Positions 10,226 through 22,441 of a DNA stretch of 64,000 nt are shown here, one piece after another (within the stretch, counting starts at the first letter, position 1; each line of letters begins with the position of its first letter). The notes under the pieces were generated by a model. That model did no database searches. It had not been told where the DNA came from and worked only from the letters and a program-made list of their open reading frames with translations. The translations under genes and the position numbers were made by a program. Source of the DNA: Setomelanomma holmii (taxonomy: Eukaryota > Ascomycota > Dothideomycetes > Pleosporales > Phaeosphaeriaceae); the NCBI GenBank assembly GCA_010015745.1, contig ML978165.1, positions 1-64,000 on the forward strand. The letters run 5' to 3'.

Positions 10226-11846
10226 GTCTATTATGTGATCCGAGGGAGCAAAAAAACCAAGGACGTCTGCGTGAACACTGAGGACATGCATGAAGCCATG
10301 GTATAGCAGGGACAGAATAACGAGAGATAAGAGAGGAACATATAAAAGAAGTAAGGACAAACCATAAAATCTCAATCTTTTCGCGCGTGTTCGTCCTTCG
10401 GTGTAGAAAACATCCTGTCACGTGCTCGCGTGCGTCTGTATGAGGTGGTCGGCATGGTAGAGGAAAGCCTGGAACGACTGATGCAGTAGCTGTTCCTATA
10501 ATCCGTCAGTAGCCGGGAACGTTAAGCGATCCGGTACGAGCACTGGGTGTTGGAGCCAGGTTTTCGGCCATGATCTGCTCAAAGTTGCCCTGCGATCGGC
10601 GCTCTCGTGCTTCTCAGGTATACTCGGACTACTTTGCAGAGTACAGGAAGGTAACGTTCCTTTCGGTATGGCTAGAGCAGTATGAAAATGAATCTTGCAT
10701 ATCGAATCTGTTCCTGGAATAACCTGCGATTTCTCTCAACGGTGCTCAATGTGTTGACATTTGCGGTCGTCCTCGGTGCTGCGATCAGGAATACTGCGGA
10801 TCCGCGTGAACTTTGCCGTTGTCCTTGCGAGACACATGTGGCGTATACGTGCCAAGGAGTGGCTGGTGCCGGGGTACTTACCCATCCCATCTCATCCTAG
10901 GTAGCTTTCCTCCTCGGAAGAGCTATAGTCAATACATGAGTACATCCCCATCATACAACAACACATGACTTCACCGCGAAACAGACCCAGCTCGAGAAAG
11001 GCAAAGGGAAGACCTTCCATTGATCCTGACCTATGATCTTTCTTGGAGCACTCTAAGGGGAATTGATCAGCGTCACCGTCTAGCCCACTAAAACTTGAGG
11101 CTCCACCGACTTCCAAATCTCGGACCGGGCATCTCGCACAGGTCTAGAACCATTTCACATGACTGAGACCCATGCAGTGCAGCAGTCGAGAAGCGTGTGC
11201 TGACCTTCATAAGCTGTTGAGGTCGTGTCCAAGTCGGCTATATACCTGGGTATGGGGTTTGGAAAGTCGATCAATGAGGCTTCAGGAATGTGTACCCACA
11301 CATTATAGTCATCATTTGAGATTCCGGGAACACCGCATCGGGTAAGACGCATTTATGGCCGACTTGCTGAACGACCATGTTCATGCGGGGTACCCCGCAA
11401 GCTACCACGGAAGCGGGGCGCTAGCTATTCGGATAGCAGCTATGAAGTTCGCGTGTGCAGATGGTGCCGTGTATACGGAGGCTTTCCGCGCCCACACGCA
11501 TTGTTTAGTGCCATCGCCCAGTTGTGACGTTATCCACAAGAACAACTCGGTCCCCCGGCCGAAGGGGACGTCCAAAGGTGTCCAATGGCGCATGCCATGG
11601 TTCGATGCGCGGCGCCTGTTGATGAAGCTCTAGCCGCGAACCTAGTGGTTGTCGTTTCCCAAATGGTTGTGGTGGTACCGTGTCGCTCAACGATCTTCAA
11701 TGGTATCTGCATGAGGGGCAAGCGGTGCGTTGACGTATATAATTGAGAGATAGGTTCCCTGCACCAGGTTGTTAGTTGACTGTCAGGTTGATCAAAACAT
11801 TTCTTGAAGCATATACCTTTACTTCCTCCCTAACATCTTCGACACA
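10226..11846. other. gene-free stretch before the monooxygenase
   Basis: About 1.6 kb with only short overlapping open frames and no recognised protein or RNA. The right end is the monooxygenase promoter. Confidence 0.5.
11736..11742 (+). promoter_or_regulatory. TATA box of monooxygenase gene
   Basis: TATATAA about 105 nt upstream of the start codon at 11847. Assigned by sequence and spacing only. Confidence 0.45.
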
Positions 11847-13743
11847 ATGGTTCACTTCAGAACGGACATCGGCGCCACGAATGAGTCGGCTTCGCCGAAC
11901 AACGAGAACTATGCCAAAGAGCTCGATACTGACGTTCTCATTGTTGGTGCTGGCTTCGGCGGTATCTACTTGATGCACAAGCTTCGCCAGTTGGGCTTCA
12001 ACTGCAAGATTTATGAAGCTGGTACCAATATTGGAGGAATCTGGCATTGGAACTGCTACCCAGGCGCGCGAGTCGACTCCCAAATTCCAGTCTATGAGTA
12101 CTCATTGCCAGAGATCTGGAAGGTAAGTCAGAGCCTCGATAAAGCTCGATTGGCACCGAAGTTGATAAACATCTATAGGACTGGACTTGGTCATGTCGAT
12201 ACCCTGGTACGGACGAGCTTCGCGCCTACTTCGACCATGTCGAGAGGAAGCTGGACATCAAGAAAGACTGCGCATTCAACACTCGTGTCATCGGAGCCCA
12301 CTTCGACAAGCCTTCTGGCAAGTGGATCACCAAAACCGAAGATGGACGAACGGCAAAGTCAAAGTACCTTTTGCTCGCCCTAGGTTTCGCTGCAAAGCGT
12401 CACTTCCCCGACTGGCCAGGTATGGACAAGTTTGAGGGTGAGATTCACCACAGCTCTTTCTGGCCCGACGCGGGTGTGGACGTCAAGGGAAAGCGTGTCG
12501 GCGTTATTGGCACGGGTTCCACTGGTATCCAGATCGCGCAAGAGACTTCGAAGGAGGCCGCCTCTATCACCAACTTTATCCGAACACCCAACCTGTGCTT
12601 GCCCATGCAGCAACAGGCCATCTCCAAGGAGGAACAAGAAAGGCGGAAGCAGGGCGAGTACCAAAAGTTCTTCGAACACCGACTGAACACCTTCGCTGGT
12701 TTCGGATATGACTATATCGAGAAGAACACCATGGAAGATACCCCAGAGCAGCGCGAAGCCTTCTACGAGAAGCTATTCGAGGCTGGCGGATTCGAATTCT
12801 GGTTGGCGAACTACAAGGACTTGTTGTTCGATAACAAAGCCAATCGCGAGGCATATAACTTCTGGGCTAAGAAGACTCGGGCGCGGATTACGGACCCCGA
12901 GAAGCGTGAGATCCTTGCTCCACTGGAGCCACCACATGCCTTCGGAACAAAGAGGCCCAGTCTTGAGCAGAACTACTACGAGATGCTTGACAAGCCGGAG
13001 AACCATGTGGTCGATGTCAAGAAGACTCCAATCAAGGAAATCACCGAGAAGGGCATCGTGACATCGGATGGCAAGCTCCATGAATTTGACGTCATCGCCC
13101 TGGCAACTGGCTTCGATTCCGTGACCGGCGGAATGAAGAACATGGGTCTCAAAGATGTCGATGGTGTTGAGCTGGCCGACAGGTGGAAGAGCGGAACCTA
13201 CAGTAAGTGCCGATGTACGAAGTGGATGTGAAACATGAACTGACTCCGTACTTTTCACCTTTTGCAGGCTACCTCGGCATGTCTCTGAACGGCTTCCCGT
13301 AAGTATCATTCACAGTGTCATTGGGACATTACTGACCATCTGAAAGCAACTGCTTCTTCCTTTACGGAGCACAAGGTCCAACCGCCTTCTCGAACGGACC
13401 AACGTGCGTGGAAGTCCAAGGCGACTGGATTGTTGACGCTATGAAGAAGCTGCGGGATGAGAATATCGACTACTGCGAGGCCACACATGAGGCTGAGAAG
13501 GAATGGAGAGAAAAGGTGACCGAGCTCTCAGACAAGACACTCTTCCCGCAAACCAAGTCCTGGTATATGGGTGATAACATTCCGGGCAAGTTCCGCGAAC
13601 AGCTGAACTTCGCTGGTGGTAAGTTGCCGCGTATACAATTGCCGTCAGGTACACATCCTGACAATTGAACAGGCTTCCCACTTTACAAGGAGCTGACTCG
13701 CAGCGCGCTGGATGACGGCTTCCGAGGCTTCATCACCGCGTAG
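11847..13743 (+). CDS. Baeyer-Villiger flavin monooxygenase
   Basis: Five exons (11847-12122, 12179-13202, 13268-13298, 13347-13618, 13673-13743) give 557 aa; all four introns are 48-65 nt with GTAAGT donors. There is an FAD Rossmann motif GAGFGG near residue 36, a second nucleotide-binding GTGSTG near 202, and the Baeyer-Villiger fingerprint FEGEIHHSSFWPD (FxGxxxHxxxWP) near 177. Members use NADPH and O2 to turn ketones into esters or lactones; cyclohexanone-monooxygenase-like fungal enzymes are the closest type. The substrate is unknown. There is no signal peptide, so it is probably cytosolic. No biosynthetic backbone gene is adjacent, so a catabolic or detoxifying role fits better than a cluster role, though this is inference. 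Exon 3 is only 31 nt. Confidence 0.93.
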
Positions 13744-14252
13744 TGTTCTTCCTGATACCAGTCTTCTTTGCTGTATTTGAGCCTGTTCGCTTCGAATGTA
13801 TGTAAGATCATAAGTTTGATATGAAGTTTTAAACTTGGCTATTCTCTCAATCCGATAACTGTGATATTTGCCGGGCTGTCACTGGACCCTTTGCAGCTGA
13901 TATCGCAATGCTGTTGTATGCGCATGTGTGAGATGGTCTCTCGTCGAGGCTATTCGGGATGTCTTGTTGGTCGATCAGGACGCACCTAGCACCTCAAGCT
14001 CTGCATATATGTGTCCAATCAGTATGGCACCAGCGGCTATCCGGTATTGTGCAGGATGAGATAAATGTGGGGAGGTACAGCTGGAGCTGAACACTCGAGG
14101 GTTCTAGCGCACGTGCTTTTTCGGCCAGAGTCGGGACGCGCCTGTCATCGGTGTCACAAGCGAAGTTTACGCCGACCGACGTCACGATATGCACTATCAA
14201 CTTTCGCCCTCATGGTCTTGTTGCGCGTAGGAACCGCTCATTATCTGGTACC
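13744..14252. other. intergenic region
   Basis: About 500 bases between the monooxygenase end and the ABC1-type kinase start; nothing recognised. Confidence 0.5.
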
Positions 14253-16469
14253 ATGAGGACTCTCTTCCTGTCTGGTCGCCAGTGTCTCCGCCAGGGCTTC
14301 CAACATTCCACGACACCATTCGCAAGCCGAGCGTCAACGCGCCCGTTCGCATCCGCGTCCTCCATTCGCCGCCAGTTCGCAACACCTCGCTTCCGCGGCA
14401 AGACTTTACTATGGTCAGGTGCAGCCGGCGGAGCTGCGCTCAGCCCTCTAGCATTTGTAGGGCTGGCACACGAACAGTCTGGCAATGGAGAGAAGACGCA
14501 TGAAGAGGCCATGCTTGAGGCGTCCCGAAAGGAACTGAACGAGCAAGTGCCCAAAGCATTAAAGAACTCGACCAAGTATCGACGAGGCATATACTTCTTC
14601 ATCGACGATTACATAATTGAACCAATAGCTACAGCGTTGCGGTTTCTGCATCTGGTCATAATCTTCGTGCCGGTCATAGTGACCATACCCACAATTTGGC
14701 TCGGGCAGCGTCAGCCAAAGAGGGACAATGAGCGCAGTGGTACGCTCTGGTGGTATGGTTTCTTAGTCTCGTCCATGGAAAAGGCTGGCGCTGCTTTCAT
14801 CAAGGTACATTGCCGTGGTTCTGGATATATGGCGTAGAGCTAATTGCATCACAGCTTGGACAATGGGCAGCCTCCAGATCCGACGTCTTTCCCACAGAGA
14901 TGTGTCTCATCATGTCCACCCTCCACTCTGACGCCCCCGCACATTCGCTCCACGTCACAAAAAAGACCATCGAGGCTGCTTTCGATGGCCGCACATTCGA
15001 TGACATTTTCGAAGAGTTCGACGAGAAGCCACTCGGTGTAGGTGCCATTGCTCAGGTGTACAAGGCAAAGCTCAAGCCGGATCTGGCTACCTTGCAAGAG
15101 CATACAATTGAGGCAGAGCATCCGAATCTTGCGAAGAGGATAAAAAAGAATGTGGATGTGACTCTCAAGCAGACGCCGTCGAGGGTACCATCGACTCACG
15201 TTGCGGTGAAGGTCCTCCATCCCAAGATTGAAAAGATAGTGCGGAGAGACTTGCGCATCATGGCCTTCTTCGCGGCTGTCATCAATGCCGTGCCAACCAT
15301 GGAGTGGTTATCGTTTCCCGACGAGGTAGAGCAGTTTGGTGAAATGATGAGACTCCAGCTAGATCTGCGCATCGAAGCGGCGAACCTCACCATCTTCCGA
15401 GAAAACTTCAAGGACCGAACGACCGCGTGGTTCCCCTATCCATACACAGAATACAGCACACGAAGCCTGCTCATCGAAGAGTTCGCTCAGGGTATCCCAA
15501 TGGGAGACTTCCTCCAGAACGGAGGAGGTGTATACCAAAAGGACATTGCCGAAGAGGGATTGGACGCTTTCCTCACCATGGTACTTATAGACAACTTTAT
15601 CCACGCCGACTTACACCCCGGAAATATCATGGTCAGATTCTACAAGCCTGAGAAACTCGATGTCTCTCCATTCACTCGGAAGGAGGACCGTGTTACAGGC
15701 CCGAAAGAGTCGCAGGATGTCACGGAAGAAGTGCTTGAACGATTAAGGCCGCACAAGAAGGATCCTAAACAATGGAAGTCTGCGCTTGAGCAGCTAGACC
15801 ATGAAGGGTATCGCCCGCAGCTCATTTTTATTGATACAGGTCTCGTCACGGAACTTAACGCAAAGAACCGAGCCAATTTCCTGGACCTCTTCAAGGCGGT
15901 GGCAGAGTTCGACGGCTACAAAGCTGGCCACTTGATGACCGAGCGTTGTAGACAGCCAGACGCGGTAATCGACGGCGAAGTCTTCGCGCTGCGCATGCAG
16001 CATCTTGTGCTTGGTGTGAAAAGTCGTACGTTTGCGTTAGGCAACATCAAGATTGGCGACATTCTTAACGAGGTCTTGTCAATGGTGCGGACCCATCATG
16101 TTCGCCTCGAGGGTGACTTCGTCAATGTGGTCCTTAGTATCCTCCTGCTGGAAGGTATCGGCAGGACTCTTGAGCCGAATCTCGACCTATTCGCTGGGTA
16201 CGTTTCGACTTTAGACTTCTTCCGAGACACTGCTGACACATCCTAGTGCACTACCAATTCTTCGTCAACTCGGTGCACAGAGCGGCTCTTCGATGATTCG
16301 TGGAGGTGACTTCTCAATGCTTAAAGTTTGGGTTGGTCTCGAAGCACGAAGCTTCCTGCAAGCTTCTATTGAATCCGTAAGTACCACTGCATATCGTGTT
16401 CTTTCGGAAGCTTACGATAGCCAGGTCGAACGTTGCGTCAAATATGATCAACTATCACCAAACATATGA
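14253..16469 (+). CDS. mitochondrial ABC1/UbiB-type atypical kinase (MCP2/Cqd2-like)
   Basis: Four exons (14253-14804, 14855-16197, 16247-16376, 16425-16469), 689 aa. The N terminus is Arg/Ser-rich without acids, a mitochondrial presequence, followed by a hydrophobic segment near residues 130-150 (FLHLVIIFVPVIVTIPTIWL). ABC1-family hallmarks are visible: KLGQ (the KxGQ motif) at 184-187, assembled exactly across the first splice junction; GVGAIAQVYKAK; VAVKVLHP; NFIHADLHPGNIM; and FIDTGL in place of DFG. The family comprises ATPase/kinase-like proteins of coenzyme Q and mitochondrial lipid metabolism; the transmembrane region and C terminus (KYDQLSPNI) point to the inner-membrane MCP2/Cqd2 branch rather than Coq8. 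The last intron is a multiple of three and stop-free, so retention would add 16 residues. Confidence 0.9.
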
Positions 16470-16952
16470 GCTGGCATGACATGATTTTACCACATACAAT
16501 CTTGGGCATACCTTCTTGCTGGCAGTTGGACCAAATACATTGGTGTCTCATTCAACGCCGACTGCGCCAAACAAGAAGCCGTTTTGACGCAGTGCGCGAA
16601 TGAGAGCAACACCGCGGCCCTGGCATGGGAGCTCGCAAGACGCGCACTACAGGGCGACATAGATTGCAGCTACGGGGCAAGATCACGCTTCGGAAGCCAT
16701 CTGGAGCAATGTCCTCGTTGGCGAAAGTAAAGGCGGGACGAATGATGGTTCGATTTGCGCAGGGGTCATAGAATGACGTCACTGGCAAGCTGCGGATGAG
16801 CTATCGGAGCTCTACAAAGCAGCAACCTCATCATGATACACGATTCGAACAGCAACACCTCAAAGACTCATATATACCTTGTCTCTCAATTTCTCTGTCT
16901 ACGGCTCACAGTTCCTCACGCCTCTTCCCACCATTCCCTACACCACCTAATC
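16470..16952. other. intergenic region with kelch gene promoter
   Basis: About 480 bases with no gene; the right end is the promoter and 5' leader of the kelch gene. Confidence 0.5.
16871..16876 (+). promoter_or_regulatory. TATA box of kelch gene
   Basis: TATATA 77 nt upstream of the chosen start codon at 16953. It lies downstream of an in-frame ATG at 16833, which supports the shorter start. Confidence 0.45.
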
Positions 16953-18308
16953 ATGGAGCCCGCCGCAGCCGGCGTCCTTTACGCAGCTGAGAATATCCTC
17001 CAAGGCGCCGCAGCTCTCGTAAAGGGCATAACTCATCCCACTCTACCAATAAAGTCGAACCTCACGCGCATCACCTCGGTCCCACTTCCACGATCACACC
17101 ACACAGTCTCTGTAGTCAAGGGCCGCGCATACATCTTCGGTGGAGAGCGCGAACCTGGCAAGCTGGCTGACAATGCTATGCATGTCGTCATCCTTCCTTC
17201 CAGCGGAGTCCTCGAAGCAGATTACACATCTTTCCCTGCACGAGCCGCGAATGGCCTCGACGAGGTACCAAGGCCGCGTAGAGGGCACATTGCAACAGTG
17301 ATCGGCGATTCTATATACGTCTTTGGAGGTGAGGGTGATCATGTGACAAACGAAATGGGAAGGATATGGGCATACCATACAGTGCGCAACACATGGACGT
17401 ACCTAGACCCAGCGTCGGGCTCGTTGTATCCGAACCAGCGTGCTGGTCATGCAGCTGCGAGCTCCAGCTCCCCAGGTCCGAAGGCAGTAACATTCCGAGA
17501 GAAGGCTCCCCAAGCTCCGGCAGATCCGTCAAAGGTAGTGCCAGAGCCGGCGGAGGAAGATTCGTGGGGCACCATTTTCGTGGTTGGTGGACGCGACACT
17601 GCAAGCGGCCAACTCTCGAACGATGCTCTCGCCTTTGATGTCAGGACGCGCGCGTGGTCCAACATACCAACTCCACCTGGACAACCTCGAGAGGGTGCGA
17701 GTTTAGCTCTCGTGGGTGACTGCCTGTATCGATTCGGTGGAAAAGGCGTAGAGACATTCAGCTCCGGTGCGACGGTCTATCTCGATGCATCACATGTTTG
17801 GAAGCATGCCGAGGGCGGAACGACACCGTTGACGACCGGATGGGCTTGGGAAGAGCTTCCACATAGCGACAGTAAAGGAGTTGCGGCCGCCGCGCCACAA
17901 GCACGCTCTAATGCTGGACTGGTAGGTATGACAACAGGTCAAGGCCGCCGCTATCTCCTCGTTGTGGGCGGCGAGGGCGAGGACGACCAGTTCTTTGACG
18001 ACATCTGGGCACTCCAACTACCACCCGAAAGCTCGACTGCAGCAGCCACTAAAGATAGTATACGTGCAACCATGAAACGAGACACCCACGAGCTACAGTT
18101 TTCAGAAGTATTGTACACGTACGTTGACACGAGAGGTGAAGAGGAGAAGGAGATTCCAGGTGAGCCAAAGAAGGGCTTGGGTGCACGAGGACACTTTGGT
18201 ACTGCGAACGGCACAGAGGTTGACGGAGCGACGGCGCTGGTTTGGGGTGGTGTAGATGCACAAGGTCGACTCTTGAGCGATGGCTGGCTTATCATCGTCG
18301 ATCGATGA
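16953..18308 (+). CDS. kelch-repeat beta-propeller protein
   Basis: Single exon, 451 aa. Six kelch-like blades can be read from their Gly-Gly signatures: AYIFGGE, IYVFGGEGD, IFVVGGRD, LYRFGGKG, LLVVGGEGEDD and ALVWGGVD. Each is followed by a Trp/Tyr-containing strand (for example RIWAYHTVRNTWTYLD), as in galactose-oxidase-type propellers. There is no signal peptide and no BTB or other extra domain. Such fungal proteins are usually uncharacterised scaffold or cell-polarity-like proteins, and no specific role is visible. An in-frame ATG at 16833 would add 40 residues, but that extension looks non-coding and the TATA box lies inside it. Confidence 0.85.
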   Translation: MEPAAAGVLYAAENILQGAAALVKGITHPTLPIKSNLTRITSVPLPRSHHTVSVVKGRAYIFGGEREPGKLADNAMHVVILPSSGVLEADYTSFPARAANGLDEVPRPRRGHIATVIGDSIYVFGGEGDHVTNEMGRIWAYHTVRNTWTYLDPASGSLYPNQRAGHAAASSSSPGPKAVTFREKAPQAPADPSKVVPEPAEEDSWGTIFVVGGRDTASGQLSNDALAFDVRTRAWSNIPTPPGQPREGASLALVGDCLYRFGGKGVETFSSGATVYLDASHVWKHAEGGTTPLTTGWAWEELPHSDSKGVAAAAPQARSNAGLVGMTTGQGRRYLLVVGGEGEDDQFFDDIWALQLPPESSTAAATKDSIRATMKRDTHELQFSEVLYTYVDTRGEEEKEIPGEPKKGLGARGHFGTANGTEVDGATALVWGGVDAQGRLLSDGWLIIVDR

Positions 18309-18855
18309 GGCGGTTGAACGAAGCTGAGCTTGATGTGAGTTCGTAAATATGAAACTTATATCAGTAAGGTGGTAAGGTGTAATGACTCCTCAACTGGGGC
18401 TTCAAGGCGCCCGCATTGGCCTAAGTCTACTGCAGAGAGGCAGCACCAGAACAGCTGCATAGCATGTGCCTGAAAATCAACTGCGCCACGTCGCAGATCA
18501 TTTCGTCAAACAACCCTTGCGCAAGCATTAAATCCCAAATTATCTTGGCTCCTTCCCACTATCGCATCTCGGTATCCGGAGTGGCTGTTAGATAAACGAG
18601 GTGAAACTAGTGCCACTGAGTGCTCGCCCAATCAGGCAGTTACTTCAGCAACACCTTCTCGACCGACCACTCAGCGAACATCCGAATGAAACAACCCCCA
18701 GCGCGCAGCGACTAAGAAGCCTCGTTCATCTATTCGTGCTCCATCTGGCTGGCTGACAGCGGCGCGCATCCGAATAGCTGCGAGAATGCCGTGAGGTAGG
18801 CTCGGTCCTCAAGCTCACGGTCATGGCACAGGGGTACAGGGGCTTCTGAGCGATC
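18309..18855. other. intergenic region
   Basis: About 550 bases; nothing recognised. Confidence 0.5.
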
Positions 18856-20485
18856 ATGCGCACTTACGGTAGAGCGTTGAAGAGATGGAGGTTAAGTATG
18901 TTGGTGGCCCTGCTGGGCGATGGTGGTGTTCTCGGGCTTCACGTCGACAACACTGGATTCACGCAGATTGGAAAGGGCACTCCTCAGGCGGTGCTGCAAG
19001 AGACAAACTACGATCAGGTCGGCATCGACCAAGTTGAACAAGACGGACTCATCATGGGCTACGGAGGTGCTTTGACGTTGGTGAATGGCTCGCCTTTCGA
19101 CTGGACTGTGAGCAGCACACCTTCATATCAGATGGACACATGGAGTTGGCCAACAATAAATACAGGTGAGGTCTTCGACAGGCCAGATCGCGGTACAATG
19201 TTGACGTTAGGCAGGAAAAGCATCAAGAGTGTACGTTGAGTACGGCACAAAAGGTACCACCAAAGACGACGCTGGCGAAGCCTACTACGATGTCGCTGGC
19301 ACGTCTGATAAGTTTGCCGTCTTGGCCCGAAAACCTTCAGACTACCACTTCACCATTTCCCTGGACAGCATCTCGACAAAGCAGAGCCCACAAGGATCGA
19401 AAATTGATCTTGGATTTCGACACGATGCTGCTGTGAACTGGATTATGTCTATCGATGAGGCTGGCCAGTGGTGGTCGAATAGTGGAACTTATACCGACTG
19501 GATGCAACAAAGTATGGGATCCCTGGCCAACAGGACATTGAAGCACATCTGTATGCCGGGATCGCACGATGCTGGTATGAGTGTCCTCAAGTCTGGCACG
19601 GCCGGCGTGCATTTCGCCAACACTCAAGCACAGTATTTGGACTTCTACCAGCAGTTGATGGCTGGTTCACGATACTTCGATTTACGGCCTGTTATATCGG
19701 GCGGTCAATGGGTGGCTGGACACTACAGCGCTATCAGAAATGATATCGAAGACATCTGGGTCGGCGGCAACGGCCAGTCGATAGCAGACACCATCCGACA
19801 AGTCAACGACTTCACTGCGCAGTATAAAGAGCTTGTCATCATCAACCTGAGTCATGCACTCGACACAGACAACAAGTACAAAGACCTCACCCAAGACCAA
19901 TGGAACAGCCTCTTCGACACCTTAAAGGGCATCAACAACCGCTTCACCACTGCCGACGCCGGAAGCACCGACTTCTCCAACTCCGTCCTAGGCGACTTCA
20001 TCAACGACCGCGCCTCCGTCTTGATCGTCGCCCAACTTCCAAGCGGCATCAGCCTCGGCTCCTACGCAACACAAGGGTTCTACACAGCCACAAACTTCCC
20101 CATCTACGACTCCTACTCCAACACCAACAACCTCGCCACCATGAAATCTGACCAACTCGCCAAACTAAGCGACAACCGCGACTTTTCTGCCGGCAAGGAT
20201 AAATTCCACCTCCTATCCTGGACGCTTACCCAACAGCCCGAAGACGTCTTGATTTTCGATAGGGCGATTATGAACTTGGCCGTCGGGGCATTTGATGATC
20301 TGGTGAGCGAGGCGTGGAATGCGTTTTCGGCGCAGACTTTTCCGAATGTGTTGTTTGTGGATGCATTGGGGATCAGGGATAAGCCTGTAGTGTTTCCGTA
20401 CGATAAGGTGGCAGCGGTGCCGGTAAATAATGATATTGCGGCGTTGGCAATTGCGGTGAATAATTGGTTTGGTGGGAAGAGTTGA
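18856..20485 (+). CDS. PLC-like phosphodiesterase, probably secreted
   Basis: Two exons (18856-19165, 19215-20485), 526 aa, with a 49-nt intron. The C-terminal two thirds show the PI-PLC X-like TIM barrel: MPGSHDAGM (catalytic-type His), SRYFDLRPV, WVAGHYSA (second His) and VIINLSHA. Residues 45-190 form a beta-rich domain of the kind found before this barrel in fungal secreted members. These enzymes cleave phosphodiester bonds of phosphoinositide-like lipids, but the true substrate of the fungal branch is not established. The N terminus (RWRLSMLVALLGDGGVLG) is only weakly signal-like, so the real start could be Met 18898 or an upstream exon I did not find. Confidence 0.85.
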
Positions 20486-22441
20486 TGCTCAAAGAGTATC
20501 GCTGAGATTCGAGTTTTATGTCATGCTTAGATAGAGATACGTTTGACTGTATTTGTGATGTTGACTTGTGTGCTCGAAGGGCTATGGGTCAGCGGTTCGT
20601 CTTGTGAATGTCATACCTTTCGTAAGCATTATTGATAAGAGTACTTCGGACGGCATCATGCTCTAATTTAATGAAGGTTATAAGCTACTCGAAGTGCTGA
20701 TGACTTGCGAATAGGGTCGTGGGTTCTGTGGCTTCAGTGCGCACGTCTAATGAGTGTCTGAAGTTGATAATTTGCCTTCCTTTGTGTTTATGGAGAATTA
20801 AGTGCTAGACAGACGCTGATCATGTGCTACTGACTTGTGCTGAATAGCATTAAGTGTGGATATCTACTGTGGGTGGCCGGGTTTTGCATGCCGGGGACAT
20901 GTCATCGGATTCAACTTCTGTAGACGACGTCGTAAGAAGACATGAGCCAACAGCGAGTTTTAGGTAGGCGTAGGAATGTGCTGGTATTGTATTGCCTTAC
21001 ATCGTAGCGAATGCGAACCCGCCTTAGGTATGTTCGAGTATTACCGCGAAGCTACATTTGGATGTAGATCATCCACATTGCCAATTATTGATGACATGTA
21101 AAGGACGAATGCAGGTTATGATCGTCTACATGTACCTCCTGGACTCTTACACAGACGCTCCCATTGCGAACATGCAGCCGGAGTTAGCAGAGTAGTGCCT
21201 ACCCCGTCCGCATGAATCACGTACCACTAGTGAGCCCAAAACTACTTACTCGCAAGCTTCGTGCATCTCCGGTTGTGACAGCGTGGAGGAAATCGGATAC
21301 GAGATTGGTGGGGTTGGGGCGGGCCGCCCTCGTATGGAATAAGCACGGTTTTCTTCGCTTAGAAAACCGAGACTGACGTGAATGACGCCCTGTGTGACCT
21401 ATGGAGCGAGCTCATGTCGTACTATTCAGGACTCGATGAACCTGATCATTGATAGCTGTGCAACCGCCGGGAATGAATGTCAAGACCTCAGTGGAGCGAA
21501 TATGTGGGCGTGACAGGGGGAAGGCGTAAAGATGGCAGGATTCCAGGTCCCGCGGCTTCGGGAGAGCAACTTCCAGGACGAATCCCCTGCGCATCGAGTT
21601 TGTTGCCCCAGATGCCGCAATATCCAACATTGCAAATGAAAGGTGGATCGGTGCTTACTGACTAACAAGGAGAATTCTGCATCGCCATCTTGGCGAAGGC
21701 TTTTAGGGCTGGGCTGAGCAGGACCCACTTCGAGACAGGAGAGACCTAGCCCGAGGCTTATTTCCCCAGGGGCCTCAAAGCTTGAGCAGTCTTATTTCCT
21801 GACCATCAATCTCGGTGCTTGATGTTTGCGTTGTTTCCGAGTGCAGTGTTTACGCGGCTTTTCGAGCACGTTGCGACATTTGTGGAAGTTGGTGAGCTGA
21901 GGTTGTGGAAGCTAAAACCATGCAAATAGACGAGCACGGTTAGCTGCACCTTCCCGCGTCGCAAAAAGAGGGGATACGAGGATCTTCCGTCCGCCTCGAC
22001 CTATCATGCGTCGTAAGCTGAAATATTGGTTTCTCGCCGTTTTGCCTGCTCCTTGCTGGCTGTTGCAGCACTTCATCGTCACTACTCGCTTGAGTTGCTT
22101 CGCTGGCAGCGCATCCGGATGCTCGTTTGCCGTGTTGCTATGAATATCGATAAAGCGAATGGAGTGGCAACGGTTCGTTGTTGTCGGTCTCAGACAATGA
22201 GACTCACTTTGCGCAACATGTGGTTGGCCCACCTCATGCCATCGGACACAGCGCGAAGTCCCAAAAGAAAGACTCGTCTTCGGGTTGGTCTCGCCTGTCT
22301 CCAGCGCTCGGCCGGGGGAAGTGGAGCGGCTAGGTCAGGGGCTAGAAACAAGTGTAATTGCCGTCGAGTTAGGGCTGAATATTTGGCAGTAAGAAAACCA
22401 TTGCGTCGTGGCATCTCGAACAAAGAGTGTAAGAAGCAGTT
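20486..22441. other. long gene-free stretch
   Basis: Nearly 2 kb with no supported gene, tRNA or repeat. Open frames are short and compete on both strands. Confidence 0.5.

Noticed and set aside
11590..11615. A B-box-like GGTTCGATGC
   Set aside because: No matching A-box or cloverleaf upstream.
16833..16952. Longer N terminus for the kelch protein from ATG 16833
   Set aside because: The extra 40 residues look non-coding, and a TATA box lies within them.
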